Source: VRUE01 sp963764365
Lineage (GTDB): Bacteria; Actinomycetota; Thermoleophilia; Solirubrobacterales; 70-9
Assembly: GCA_963764365.1 (NCBI GenBank)
Contig: CAVXSI010000020.1
Span: 1-64,000, forward strand
Direction: 5' to 3'
DNA: 64,000 bases
In this document: piece after piece, positions 43,187-51,573 of the stretch
Position numbering within the stretch: the stretch's first letter is position 1
Layout: every line of letters begins with the position of its first letter
Notes under the pieces: model-generated
The model's database searches: none
Seen by the model: the letters and a program-made list of their open reading frames with translations, nothing else
What the model was told of the DNA's origin: nothing
Made by a program: the position numbers and the translations under genes

Positions 43187-43894
43187 CTACTTTTCCCTGC
43201 CGGCTTCGATTGCGACGACTTCGCCGTTGTCCTTCACTTCTACGTCGGGCGGAGGGGTGGCGACCCGGGCCGTGAACGAGCCACCGGGCTCGGTGCCCGC
43301 GGCGGTCCTCGCCTTCGCTTCGCTGTTGTAGCCGGCGCCGATGTCATAGAGGACCGTGTGGCGGCCGGCGCGCACGGCGCTCAGCTTCCAGATCGCTTCG
43401 GTCGTGCGGCCGGGCTTCAGCGGCCCGAACGAGAAGGTCTTCTTCAGCGCCGGTTCGATCGGCCCGCGGGCGGAGGAGCCGGCGACCCTCGGATAGCCCG
43501 ACGCCAGCACCCAGATCGGCCGATCGGGCTGGGCCAGCCCCGGCGAGGGGTCGCGGTAGCCGAACGGCAGCGAGGAGTCCTGGCCCTGTTTGCCGGCGAT
43601 CGAGACCGTGACCGTCAGCGCCGGCAGCGTCTTCTGCCCGCTGTTGCGGACGCCGACCTTCATCAGCGAGGTCTGGCCGAGCCGCTGCCTGGCGGGGAAT
43701 TCGGCCTTGACCACCGCGACCTGGTAGGTGCCGCCGGGCTCGTTCGAGTCGGCCGAGGATTCGCTCCCGCAGGCGGCGGCGGAGAGCGCCAGGGCGGCGG
43801 CGGCGAGCCCGGCCGCGACGGCACCGGCGCCGGAACGCGATCGGCTTCTGCGGTTCCCTCCGGGGCGCTCCAAAGTCGTCCCAACATATCTCAA
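43187..43894 (-). CDS. Secreted lipoprotein of unknown function
   Basis: 235 residues. An Arg-rich N-terminus, hydrophobic segment and lipobox 'LSAAAC' (Cys about 42), then a beta-sandwich-like domain ('TSLMKVGVRNSGQKTLPALTVTVSIAG', 'KPGRTTEAIWKLSAVRAGRHTVLYDIGAGYN') reminiscent of CARDB-type adhesion or cargo-binding domains. I do not recognise a named family. Glutamate codons are about 9 GAA to 3 GAG. It diverges from the YrbE operon across 60 bases. Confidence 0.8.
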   Translation of the reverse strand: MRYVGTTLERPGGNRRSRSRSGAGAVAAGLAAAALALSAAACGSESSADSNEPGGTYQVAVVKAEFPARQRLGQTSLMKVGVRNSGQKTLPALTVTVSIAGKQGQDSSLPFGYRDPSPGLAQPDRPIWVLASGYPRVAGSSARGPIEPALKKTFSFGPLKPGRTTEAIWKLSAVRAGRHTVLYDIGAGYNSEAKARTAAGTEPGGSFTARVATPPPDVEVKDNGEVVAIEAGREK

Positions 43895-43954
43895 CCTGCG
43901 GCTAACCGGCGACGCTTACCCATCCCCTAAACTCAGGCTCCGCGCAGGGAGCGC

Positions 43955-44794
43955 ATGGAGGCGCTCCCGCTTGCCGAGGAGGAGATGGAAGCAGCAGCGT
44001 CCATAGGGAGAAGGTTCTTGCCCGCCAAGTCCTTCTTCGAACAGGTGGGGGACATGATGATCCTCACCGCTCGGACCCTGGTTTCGGCGGTCAGGCCGCC
44101 GTACCCCTACGGCGAGGAGTTCATCGGCCAGTTCCTCTTCGCGCTGCAGCTCTGCTGGTTCCCGCTGCTCGTCTCGACCGTCGCCTTCGGCTTCGGCGCG
44201 CCCGGGCTACAGGCGGCAAACATCCTCAACCTGTTCGGCGCCCTGGACCGGCTCGGCGGCTTCTTCGTCCTCGCCTCGATCCGCGAGTTCGCCCCGTTCG
44301 TCACCGCGGTGGTCGTCGCCGGGGTTGCCGGCACCGCGATCACGGCCGACCTCGGCGCCCGCAAGATCCGCGAGGAGCTCGACGCCCTGCAGGTGCTCGG
44401 CGTCGACCCGATCAAGAACCTGGTCGTGCCGCGCTTCCTGGCGCTGATGCTGATCACCGGCCTGCTCGACATCTACGCGCTGGTCTTCGGGATCAGCGGC
44501 GGCATCCTCACCGAGCTCGTCTACAACCAGCCGCTCGGCGGCTTCTTCGCCACCCTCTTCACCAACGCCTCGATCACCGACCTCTGGGGCTCGGTGATCA
44601 AGTGCACGCTGTTCGGCGCGATCATCGCCGTCGTCTGCTGCTACAAGGGGATGACCGCCTCCGGCGGCGCCGCCGGGGTCGGCCGCGCCGTCAACCAGGC
44701 CGTCGTCATCTCCTTCATGGGCGTCTTCGCCTTCAACTACGTCTTCACCCAGACGCTGCTGGCCACCAACCCCGAACTGCAGACGATCCGGTGA
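43955..44794 (+). CDS. YrbE/MlaE-family ABC transporter permease (first copy)
   Basis: 279 residues with five or six membrane helices and the MlaE signature 'LREFAPF'-like 'IREFAPFVTAVVVAGVAGTAITADLGARKIREELDALQVLGVDP', including the conserved Glu and Asp. MlaE/YrbE permeases move phospholipids or sterols between membranes together with an MlaF-type ATPase and MCE proteins. ATG 43955; 'MEALPLAEEEMEAAASIGRR' is an unusual acidic cytoplasmic start. A second permease begins 13 bases after the stop. Confidence 0.93.
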   Translation: MEALPLAEEEMEAAASIGRRFLPAKSFFEQVGDMMILTARTLVSAVRPPYPYGEEFIGQFLFALQLCWFPLLVSTVAFGFGAPGLQAANILNLFGALDRLGGFFVLASIREFAPFVTAVVVAGVAGTAITADLGARKIREELDALQVLGVDPIKNLVVPRFLALMLITGLLDIYALVFGISGGILTELVYNQPLGGFFATLFTNASITDLWGSVIKCTLFGAIIAVVCCYKGMTASGGAAGVGRAVNQAVVISFMGVFAFNYVFTQTLLATNPELQTIR

Positions 44795-44807
44795 GCGTCG
44801 AGCGACG

Positions 44808-45605
44808 ATGAACGCCTGGCTCGAAGTCCCCCGTGGCTGGCTCGACTCGTTCGGCGAGATCGCCCGCTTCGGCTCGCGCGTCGCCGGCCTCGTCTACTCG
44901 GGCCGCGTCCTGCGCTTCTTCGGCGAGAGCCTGCGCCAGGCGGGGATCCTGATCCTCGGCTCGGCGATCGTCATCTGGGGCCTGGTCTTCATCCTCGGCC
45001 TGCAGTGCGGGATCGAGGGCGCCTACCTGCTGCGCGCCCAGGGCGCGCCCGCCTTCGCCGGCCTCTTCTCCGCCTGGTGCGACCTGCGCGAGATCATGCC
45101 CTACGCCTTCGGCTACATGCTCTCGGCCAAGGTCGGGACCGGGATCGTCGCCGAGCTCGGCGCGATGCGGATCTCCGACGAGATCGACGCGCTCGAGGTG
45201 ATGGGCGTGCAGCCGGTCACCTTTCTCTGCGCGACCCGCCTGCTCGCCGCCTGGATCGCCTTCCCGTTCATGTACCTGGTCGGGATCGGGATCATGTACT
45301 TCGCCAGCTACCTGGCGGTGGTCGAACAGATCGGCGACGTCTCCTCCGGCGGCTACCTGCTGATCTTCTGGATGTTCCAGAACCCGCCCGACCTGGTCTT
45401 CAGCCTGGTCAAGGGGATGTTCATGGCGACCGCGATCGTGCTGGTCGGCTGCTACTACGGCTACACCGCCTCCGGAGGGCCGGTGGGAGTCGGCACCGCG
45501 ACCGCGAAGTCGATGGTGCTCAACATAGTCTTGGTTCACATCATCGGGATGCTCGGCACCCTGGTCTTCTGGGGAGCCAACCCGAGAGCGCCGATAGGAG
45601 GCTGA
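44808..45605 (+). CDS. YrbE/MlaE-family ABC transporter permease (second copy)
   Basis: 265 residues, paralogue of the preceding gene: 'REIMPYAFGYMLSAKVGTGIVAELGAMRISDEIDALEVMGVQP' is the YrbE cytoplasmic-loop signature. In mycobacterial mce operons two YrbE genes (A and B) likewise lie in tandem as a heterodimer. The next gene, the ATPase, starts 1 base after this stop. Confidence 0.93.
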   Translation: MNAWLEVPRGWLDSFGEIARFGSRVAGLVYSGRVLRFFGESLRQAGILILGSAIVIWGLVFILGLQCGIEGAYLLRAQGAPAFAGLFSAWCDLREIMPYAFGYMLSAKVGTGIVAELGAMRISDEIDALEVMGVQPVTFLCATRLLAAWIAFPFMYLVGIGIMYFASYLAVVEQIGDVSSGGYLLIFWMFQNPPDLVFSLVKGMFMATAIVLVGCYYGYTASGGPVGVGTATAKSMVLNIVLVHIIGMLGTLVFWGANPRAPIGG

Positions 45606-45606
45606 C

Positions 45607-46506
45607 TTGGCAGTCGAGGACGAGAACCGCAGCGGGCCCTACATCAGCGAGGATGGCTCCCAGATGGGGCGCGACTTCGTCATCCCCGGCGTCGACCCCG
45701 CCGAGCCGGATCCCTACCGCTTCCACACCGGCCGCAAGCGCGAGCACGGCAGCGAGGACGTGATCGAGATCATCGACCTGGTCAAGCAGTTCGGCCGGGC
45801 GCGGATCCTCAACGGGCTCAACCTCGGCCTGCCCGCGGATCAGGTCTCGATGGTCCTCGGTCCCTCGGGCACCGGCAAGAGCGTGCTGATCAAGCACATC
45901 GTCGGGCTGCTGTACCCGGACTCGGGCGACGTGCTGGTGGAGGGCGAATCGATCCCCGGCATGAGCGACGACGAGCTGTTCGAGGTGCGGAAAAAGTTCG
46001 GCCTGCTGTTCCAGGACGGCGCCCTGTTCGGCTCGATGAACATCTACGACAACACCGCCTTCCCGCTGCGCCAGCACACCGACAAAAGCGAGGAGGAGAT
46101 CGGCGAGATCGTCAACCGGCGGCTCAAGGAGGTCGGCCTGATCGAGGCGATCTACAAGATGCCGAACGAGCTCTCCGGCGGCATGCGCAAGCGCGCCGGC
46201 TTCGCCCGGGCGCTGGTCCTCGAACCGGCGATCGTGATGTTCGACGAGCCCGACTCCGGGCTCGACCCGGTCCGCACCGCGCTGCTCTGCGAGCTGATCC
46301 GCGAGGTCCACGCGGAGAACGGCGGCTGCTACCTGGTGATCAGCCACGACCTCAACACGGCGCGGCGGATCGCCGACTTCATCGCCGTGCTGTGGAACGG
46401 CAAAATCGTCGAGTCGGGGCCGAAAGAGGAACTGTTCGACTCGGAAAACCAGTTCGTCAACCAGTTCCTCAACGCTGACGTAACCGGTCCCCTTTCCATG
46501 GATTGA
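45607..46506 (+). CDS. MlaF/MceG-type ABC transporter ATPase
   Basis: 299 residues. About 45 hydrophilic residues precede the ATPase. Walker A 'VLGPSGTGKSVLIKHIVGLL', Q-loop 'GLLFQDGALFGSMNIYDN', signature 'LSGGMRKRAGFARAL', Walker B 'IVMFDEPDSGLDP' and 'VISHDLNTARRIADFIAVL' are typical of MlaF/MceG ('QDGALF' is diagnostic). The TTG at 45607 begins directly after the YrbE stop. It would power lipid import or retrograde transport. No MCE protein gene follows; the next gene is an RND transporter. Confidence 0.93.
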   Translation: MAVEDENRSGPYISEDGSQMGRDFVIPGVDPAEPDPYRFHTGRKREHGSEDVIEIIDLVKQFGRARILNGLNLGLPADQVSMVLGPSGTGKSVLIKHIVGLLYPDSGDVLVEGESIPGMSDDELFEVRKKFGLLFQDGALFGSMNIYDNTAFPLRQHTDKSEEEIGEIVNRRLKEVGLIEAIYKMPNELSGGMRKRAGFARALVLEPAIVMFDEPDSGLDPVRTALLCELIREVHAENGGCYLVISHDLNTARRIADFIAVLWNGKIVESGPKEELFDSENQFVNQFLNADVTGPLSMD

Positions 46507-46513
46507 GCGGGGG

Positions 46514-46625
46514 GAGGCCGTCCGGTACCCCTCCTGGCTCAACTTTTTCGGTGTTGCGGCAGTGGCCTGCCGAGATTGGATTGACGAAAAAGCACAAGCC
46601 GCCAGGAGGGGCACCGGACGGCCTC
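46514..46625. repeat. Long inverted-repeat element, copy E4
   Basis: 112 bp after the ATPase gene. The 25-bp arms (46514-46538, 46601-46625; they begin GAGGCCGTCCGGTACCCC) pair with one mismatch. The arm sequence differs from E1-E3, but the core has CTCAACTTTTTCG on the left and, on the other strand, GGCTTGTGCTTTTTCG on the right, matching the E2/E3 core. Confidence 0.85.
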
Positions 46626-46683
46626 TTATCGACCTTGGCAGGGGCGCCGTGAGCTTCGGGAACGGGCCTCCTCACTCAGCTGC

Positions 46684-49299
46684 GTGGCACCCCGACGCCT
46701 CCCGCCCGAGGGGGCGCTTGTGGGATCGGTAGCTGCCTGGTCGGTTCGTCATGCGCGTCTGATTCTGGCGAGCTGCCTGTTCCTCGCTGCTGGAGCTGCT
46801 GTGGTTGCCACGCAGCTTCCTACGGATGCGGGGGTCGACACGTTGGTCGACTCGGGTTCGCCCAGCTACAGGGCGACTGAGGATGTGCGCAGGGAGTTCG
46901 GGGAAGAACCGGTGGTGGTGCTTGCCGAGGGGGATTTGCAGCGGATCGTCTTGACGGCGAATCTGGGGCGGTTGCTGCGGCTCGAGGGGTGCCTGTCGGG
47001 GAAGGTGCCCGAACGGGCGCGGGCGATCCCGGGGCCCTGCACGGAACTGGCGGCGATGGACCCGGTGCGGTCGGTGGTCGGGCCGGCGACCTTCCTCAAC
47101 GAGGCGGTGATCCAGATCGATCGCCAGATCGAACGGCTCGCCGCCAACCTGCCGCCGGCGAAGCTGCGCCGGCTGCTGCTCCAGCTCGCGGCCCGCTACG
47201 GGATCACCAGCGTCCCCAGTATCTCCAACCCGGAATTCCTGGCGACGATCGTCTTCGACCTGAACAAGGCGCGCGACACGCCGAAGGCGCGCCTCTCCTA
47301 CCTGTTCCCCAACGGCCACACCGCCCAGGTCCTGGTCCGCCTCCGGCCGGACCTGGGCGAAGCCGAGCGGCAGCGGGCGATCGAGCTGATCCGCGCCGCG
47401 GTCCACGACGAGACGCCGCGGTCGGCCTGCCGCTTCAAGGGCAAGCCGGAGGCCTGCTTCGACCTGCACGGCTCGCGCTACGTGATCTCCGGCGTGCCGG
47501 TCGTCGTCGACGCCGTCACCCGCGCCCTCAAGGACGCCCTGCTGCTGCTCCTCGCCGTCGCCGTGGTCGTCATGGCCGTGACCCTGCTGCTCGTCTTCCG
47601 CTCCCGCTTCCGCTTGCTTCCCCTCGCGCTCGCGCTTGCCTCGGCGGCTCTGGCCTTCGGCCTCTGGGGCGTCTTCGGTGGCTCGCTGACGATGGCCTCG
47701 ATCGCCGTCCTGCCGATCCTGATCGGCCTCGCGGTCGACTACGCGATCCAGCTGCAGGCGCGCTACGACGAGGCGCTGAGCGAAGCGACGACGCCGCTCG
47801 AAGCTGCCAGCGAGGCCGCCTCCCGAGCCGGACCGACCATCGCCATTGCCTGCCTCGCAACGGCGGCGGGCTTTCTCGTGCTGTTGCTCTCGCCGATTCC
47901 GATGGTTCGCGGCTTCGGTCTGCTGCTGGTGGTCGGCGTCGCCATCGCGTTCCCGGTGGCCTTCGTTGCGGGTTTCGCTGCGCTTGGGCTGCGGGACCGG
48001 GCGGGTGGGGGCTCCCCTTCGACCCGTTGGGCAGGCAGTAGGGGTGTCCCTCCCGTTGCTGGGTTTTTCGCCTTGCGCGCTGCGTTTCTCGCCAAGTGGT
48101 CTGTGCGAAAAACAGGACGCCGCTGCCGGGAGGGACACCCCTACTACCTGCCCCAGCGCGCGGTGAGACTGGCGCTGGAGAGGCCGAAATGGGTGCTCGG
48201 GATCGGGCTGGCATTGGCCGTGATCGGCTGGGGGCTGGGTACTCAGATCGAAACGGAGTCGAACATCGTCAAGCTGGCGCCGCAGAATCTCCAGGCCGTG
48301 AAGGACTTGAACGAGCTGCAGGATGCGACCGGGGTGTCCGGGGAGCTGGACGTGCGGGTCCATGCGCGGGATCTGACCGATCCGGCGACGATCCGTTGGA
48401 TGGCGGGGTTCAAACGGCGGGCACTTGAAGCCGGGGGGTTCTCCGGCGAAGACCCGAGCTGCCGGGAAGCTGAACTCTGTCCCGGGCCGGCATTGTCGGA
48501 CTTCGTCACGGGCGGGGGGCTGCTCGCGGGCAATGAGGTGAAGCTGACGCGGAGGAGCATCCGGGCGGCGCTGAAGCAGATCCCGCCGTATGACCTGCGG
48601 CAGGTGGCGACCGTCGATCCGCGGACGGGGCTGCCGGCGGGGACGGCGTTGATCGGCTTCGGGATTCGCAACCAGTCCTTGGACAGTCAGCAGGCGTTGA
48701 TCGAACGGGTGCGGGATGCGATCGGGACGCCCGGGGAGCCGGGCGGGCCGCCGGCCGGGGTCCAAGTGGAGCCGGCGGGGTTGCCGGTTGTAGCCGCGGG
48801 GGCCGCCTCCGATCTGTCGACCAGCCGGTACTGGCTGACGCTCGCCGGGCTCGGGGCCGTGGCCCTGGTGCTGCTGGCTGCGTACCGGTCGTGGCGGCGG
48901 GCCCTGGTGCCGCTGGCGCCGGTGCTGCTCGCCACCGGCTGGGCGGCGCTGGTCCTGTTCGCCAGCAGGATCCCGTTGAATCCGATGTCGGCGGCGCTGG
49001 GGGCGCTGACGATCGCGGTCGCCACCGAGTTCAGCGTGATTCTCGCCGGGCGCTTCCACGAGGAGCGGGGAGGGGGCCGGAGCGTGGGGGAGGCCCTGAA
49101 AGCCGCCTACGCCCGCACCGGCGCCGCGGTGCTGGCCTCGGGAGTGACAGCCACGGCCGGGTTCGCGGTGCTGATCGCCAGCGACGTGCGGATGCTGCGT
49201 GACTTCGGCATCGTCACCGTGATCGACCTCGCGGTGGCGCTGCTGGGGGTGATGGTGGCGCTGCCGGCGGCGCTGGCCTGGACGGAGCGGGAACGGTGA
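46684..49299 (+). CDS. HpnN-like/MMPL RND transporter with an in-frame repeat element
   Basis: 871 residues in two RND halves: helix near 18-35, first porter domain, helix block 'VLPILIGLAVDYAIQLQARYDEAL', then 'FVLGIGLALAVIGWGLG'-type second start, second porter domain and 'LGALTIAVATEFSVILAGRFHEER'. The layout is like HpnN hopanoid and MmpL lipid transporters. Between the halves, about residues 440-495 ('RWAGSRGVPPVAGFF...GHPYYLPQRA') come from inverted-repeat element E5 and look unlike transporter sequence. GTG at 46684. The downstream thioredoxin-like gene overlaps by 4 bases (GTGA). Role with the YrbE transporter is inference. Confidence 0.88.
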   Translation: MAPRRLPPEGALVGSVAAWSVRHARLILASCLFLAAGAAVVATQLPTDAGVDTLVDSGSPSYRATEDVRREFGEEPVVVLAEGDLQRIVLTANLGRLLRLEGCLSGKVPERARAIPGPCTELAAMDPVRSVVGPATFLNEAVIQIDRQIERLAANLPPAKLRRLLLQLAARYGITSVPSISNPEFLATIVFDLNKARDTPKARLSYLFPNGHTAQVLVRLRPDLGEAERQRAIELIRAAVHDETPRSACRFKGKPEACFDLHGSRYVISGVPVVVDAVTRALKDALLLLLAVAVVVMAVTLLLVFRSRFRLLPLALALASAALAFGLWGVFGGSLTMASIAVLPILIGLAVDYAIQLQARYDEALSEATTPLEAASEAASRAGPTIAIACLATAAGFLVLLLSPIPMVRGFGLLLVVGVAIAFPVAFVAGFAALGLRDRAGGGSPSTRWAGSRGVPPVAGFFALRAAFLAKWSVRKTGRRCREGHPYYLPQRAVRLALERPKWVLGIGLALAVIGWGLGTQIETESNIVKLAPQNLQAVKDLNELQDATGVSGELDVRVHARDLTDPATIRWMAGFKRRALEAGGFSGEDPSCREAELCPGPALSDFVTGGGLLAGNEVKLTRRSIRAALKQIPPYDLRQVATVDPRTGLPAGTALIGFGIRNQSLDSQQALIERVRDAIGTPGEPGGPPAGVQVEPAGLPVVAAGAASDLSTSRYWLTLAGLGAVALVLLAAYRSWRRALVPLAPVLLATGWAALVLFASRIPLNPMSAALGALTIAVATEFSVILAGRFHEERGGGRSVGEALKAAYARTGAAVLASGVTATAGFAVLIASDVRMLRDFGIVTVIDLAVALLGVMVALPAALAWTERER
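48029..48153. repeat. Long inverted-repeat element, copy E5, inside the RND transporter gene
   Basis: 125 bp. The 27-bp arms (48029-48055 and 48127-48153; they begin GGGCAGGCAGTAGGGGTG) pair with one mismatch. The core carries GGGTTTTTCG on the left and, on the other strand, GCGTCCTGTTTTTCG on the right, as in the other copies. The open reading frame runs through the whole element. Confidence 0.85.
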
Positions 49300-49949
49300 G
49301 GGACCGCTACACGATCATGGTCGGCCTGATCTTCCTGGCCGTGGTCGCCGTCGCCGTGATCCACGGGGCCGGCGGCAACGACCGCACCCTCGGGCTCGAA
49401 GACCAGCCGCCGCGCTGGCCGCTGCCGGAGTTCGCGGTGCCGGCCGCCGCCGGCAAGCTCGAAGGCGACGCCAACGTCGCCCAGGACGACTGCGACAGCT
49501 CGGCGCTGCCCTGCCCGCGGGAAGCGCGCCGGCCCCCCGCCTGCGAGCTGCGCACGCCGGGCGCGATCCGGGTCTGCGACCTCTTCGACCGGCCGGCGGT
49601 GATCTCGTTCTGGTTCAGCAAGGGCGGCGACTGCGTCGACCAGCAGGATGTCGTCAGCCGCGTCTACGAGCGCTACCGTGGACGGGTGCGATTCCTCTCG
49701 CTCGACGTGCGCGACGATCGCGACACGGTTCGCGAATTGATCCGCGCCCGTGGCTGGAAGATGCCGGTCGGCTACGACCGCGACGGCGCCGTCGCCGGCC
49801 TCTACCGGGTCGGCGGTTGTCCGACCTTCGCCTACGTCTACCCCGGCGGCATCCTGCAGAGCGCCGGCATCGGCAACCTCGACGTGCGCGCGCTCAGCGC
49901 CCGCGTCGAGCGGCTGCTGAGCGCGACCAGGGCGGCGGAAGCGGGCTGA
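49296..49949 (+). CDS. Membrane-anchored thioredoxin-like (TlpA-type) protein without CxxC
   Basis: 217 residues. An N-terminal membrane anchor ('IMVGLIFLAVVAVAVI') and a thioredoxin fold from about 85: 'CDLFDRPAVISFWFSKGGDCVDQQDVVSRVYERYRGRVRFLSLDVRDD' and 'VGGCPTFAYVYPGG' with the cis-Pro. The active-site position has 'GGDC', a single Cys instead of CxxC, which fits a peroxiredoxin-like or chaperone-like role better than a disulfide oxidoreductase. GTG overlaps the RND transporter stop; the next gene overlaps by one base, so this is an operon. Confidence 0.8.
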   Translation: MRDRYTIMVGLIFLAVVAVAVIHGAGGNDRTLGLEDQPPRWPLPEFAVPAAAGKLEGDANVAQDDCDSSALPCPREARRPPACELRTPGAIRVCDLFDRPAVISFWFSKGGDCVDQQDVVSRVYERYRGRVRFLSLDVRDDRDTVRELIRARGWKMPVGYDRDGAVAGLYRVGGCPTFAYVYPGGILQSAGIGNLDVRALSARVERLLSATRAAEAG

Positions 49950-50620
49950 TGGCCGCCGCCGCCCCGGAGCCGGAGGTGCGCTGGGAGCCGGCGCCGCGGC
50001 CCGGCTGGGTGGCGTCCCACCTGGCGACCGAGTTCCCGGGCCTGGGGATCTCCGCGGTCGAGGTCGACGGGCGGCCGGGGCGCAGCCCGCAGGCGATCGG
50101 CCGGCGGCTGCGTGACCTCTCCGACCGCTTCTACGGAGCCCACGCGATCCACCTGCGCGAACGGCCGATCCCCTGGGCCTACCGCGTCTTCTTTCGCCAG
50201 ATCGGCCTCGACCCGGATCGCAACCGCACCCCGGTCGAGCAGCTCGCCCTCGACCGCCTCCAGGAGGGCGGCTTCGTCAGCCGTGGCCTGCCGCGCGACG
50301 CGATCACGATCGCCACGATCGAGACCGGGATCGCGCTCCGCGCCTTCGACGCCGAGCGGCTGCGCGGCGCGCTCTGCATCCGCGACTCGGCGCCGGGAGA
50401 GGCGCTGCCCGGCCGGCCGGGGGAGTTGTCGCAGGGAACGCTGACGATCGCCGACGAGCGCGGGCCCGTCGGCCTGCTGTTCGGCCGCACCGGTGACGGC
50501 TACGAGGCCGGCAGGGAGACGCGGCGGATCGCGATCGCCGCGATCCAGGTCCACGGCGTGCCCCAGATCGCGGTCGACGAGGCATTGTGGATGGTCCACA
50601 CCATGCTGGAGACCGCGTGA
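49949..50620 (+). CDS. B3/B4 domain protein (tRNA-binding/editing-like)
   Basis: 223 residues. 'AYRVFFRQIGLDPDRNRTPVEQLALDRL' and 'DAITIATIETGIALRAFDAERL' match the stand-alone B3/B4 domains related to the editing region of phenylalanyl-tRNA synthetase beta. Such proteins may hydrolyse mischarged aminoacyl-tRNA or be structural homologues without that activity. ATG at 49949 overlaps the upstream stop by one base (TGATG). Confidence 0.82.
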   Translation: MAAAAPEPEVRWEPAPRPGWVASHLATEFPGLGISAVEVDGRPGRSPQAIGRRLRDLSDRFYGAHAIHLRERPIPWAYRVFFRQIGLDPDRNRTPVEQLALDRLQEGGFVSRGLPRDAITIATIETGIALRAFDAERLRGALCIRDSAPGEALPGRPGELSQGTLTIADERGPVGLLFGRTGDGYEAGRETRRIAIAAIQVHGVPQIAVDEALWMVHTMLETA

Positions 50621-50640
50621 TCTACACTCGGGATCGGGTT

Positions 50641-51141
50641 ATGCCGCATCTGCTGGACCGAGACATCCGGACCGAGATCCGCGTCGGCGGCGACGAGCGA
50701 CTCGCCCGCGCCGAGTTGCGACGTCAGATCGGTCGCCTGGAGCGCGAGCTGTCGGGCCTCGTCGCCGAGGCCTTCCCGCGGGTCCAGATCGATGCTCGGG
50801 TGCCGGCGGTGGGAGCGGCCCCCCGCGCACTCGGGCTCGGCGATCTGGAGGCGGTGCGCGACGCACTCGCCACCCGGGTCGGAGCTGCCCGCACCGCCCT
50901 GCGCGAGCGGGAGGAGCTGGAGACCCGCAACCGCGAGCTGCTGGAGCGGATGCTGGACGTGCCGCGCGACTTCAAGTGGCTGCGGATCTCGCGCGCCGAT
51001 GTCGGCGAGCCCGGCTGCGGCCACTGGCATTCGCGCCCCCGGCTGGGACCGCTCGGCATGCTGATGGGCTGGTGGCGGGTCAAGGTCTCCTCCGGATGCC
51101 CGTTAGCCGGGCGGCTCGCGGCCGTTGACCCAGAGCCGTAA
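50641..51141 (+). CDS. Conserved-looking coiled-coil protein of unknown function
   Basis: 166 residues. A charged helical region (about 15-40 and 75-105, 'ALREREELETRNRELLERML') looks coiled-coil. The C-terminal part is distinct: 'DFKWLRISRADVGEPGCGHWHSRPRLGPLGMLMGWWRVKVSSGCPL', with two Cys and two His that could bind a metal. I do not recognise the family. ATG at 50641, 20 bases after the B3/B4 stop; an earlier in-frame ATG at 50587 would overlap that gene. The following gene overlaps by 17 bases. Confidence 0.75.
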   Translation: MPHLLDRDIRTEIRVGGDERLARAELRRQIGRLERELSGLVAEAFPRVQIDARVPAVGAAPRALGLGDLEAVRDALATRVGAARTALREREELETRNRELLERMLDVPRDFKWLRISRADVGEPGCGHWHSRPRLGPLGMLMGWWRVKVSSGCPLAGRLAAVDPEP

Positions 51142-51541
51142 GGCCTCGGAGAGGCGCAGGCCCGACGAGCGGCCACCGGCGCCCTGGGGCTCGTTCCCGC
51201 TCGCCGAGCTGACGATCCTCGCCGGGATCGTGATGCTGGTCGTCGGCGTCGTCGGCAAGAACCCGACCGCGCTCGGCGTCGGCGTCGTCCTCGCCGGGCT
51301 CGGCGGCCTCGAGGTCTCCGCCCGCGAGCACTTCGCCGGCTACCGCTCCCACACCACCCTGCTCGCCGGCACCGCCTTCGTCATCGTCACCGGCGGCCTC
51401 TTCTACCTCGCCAACCTGATCCTCTACGTCTGCCTGGCGATCGGCGCCGCCGTCTTCCTGATCTCCTTCTACCTCCTACGCCGCGCCTTCCAGAAGGCCT
51501 CCGGCGGCCTCTCCTTCAAGGCCGGCGGCCTGAGGGGGTAG
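51125..51541 (+). CDS. Small integral membrane protein
   Basis: 138 residues with four hydrophobic helices ('LTILAGIVMLVVGVVG', 'ALGVGVVLAGLGGLEV', 'TTLLAGTAFVIVTGGLFYLA', 'LYVCLAIGAAVFLISFYLL') after a basic, Pro-rich cytoplasmic start. No family recognised. TTG at 51125 overlaps the preceding gene by 17 bases, so it ends the operon begun at 46684. Element E3 follows. Confidence 0.75.
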   Translation: MTQSRKASERRRPDERPPAPWGSFPLAELTILAGIVMLVVGVVGKNPTALGVGVVLAGLGGLEVSAREHFAGYRSHTTLLAGTAFVIVTGGLFYLANLILYVCLAIGAAVFLISFYLLRRAFQKASGGLSFKAGGLRG

Positions 51542-51573
51542 CGGGCCCCAACGTCATACCCCGGTCGGCGCCG

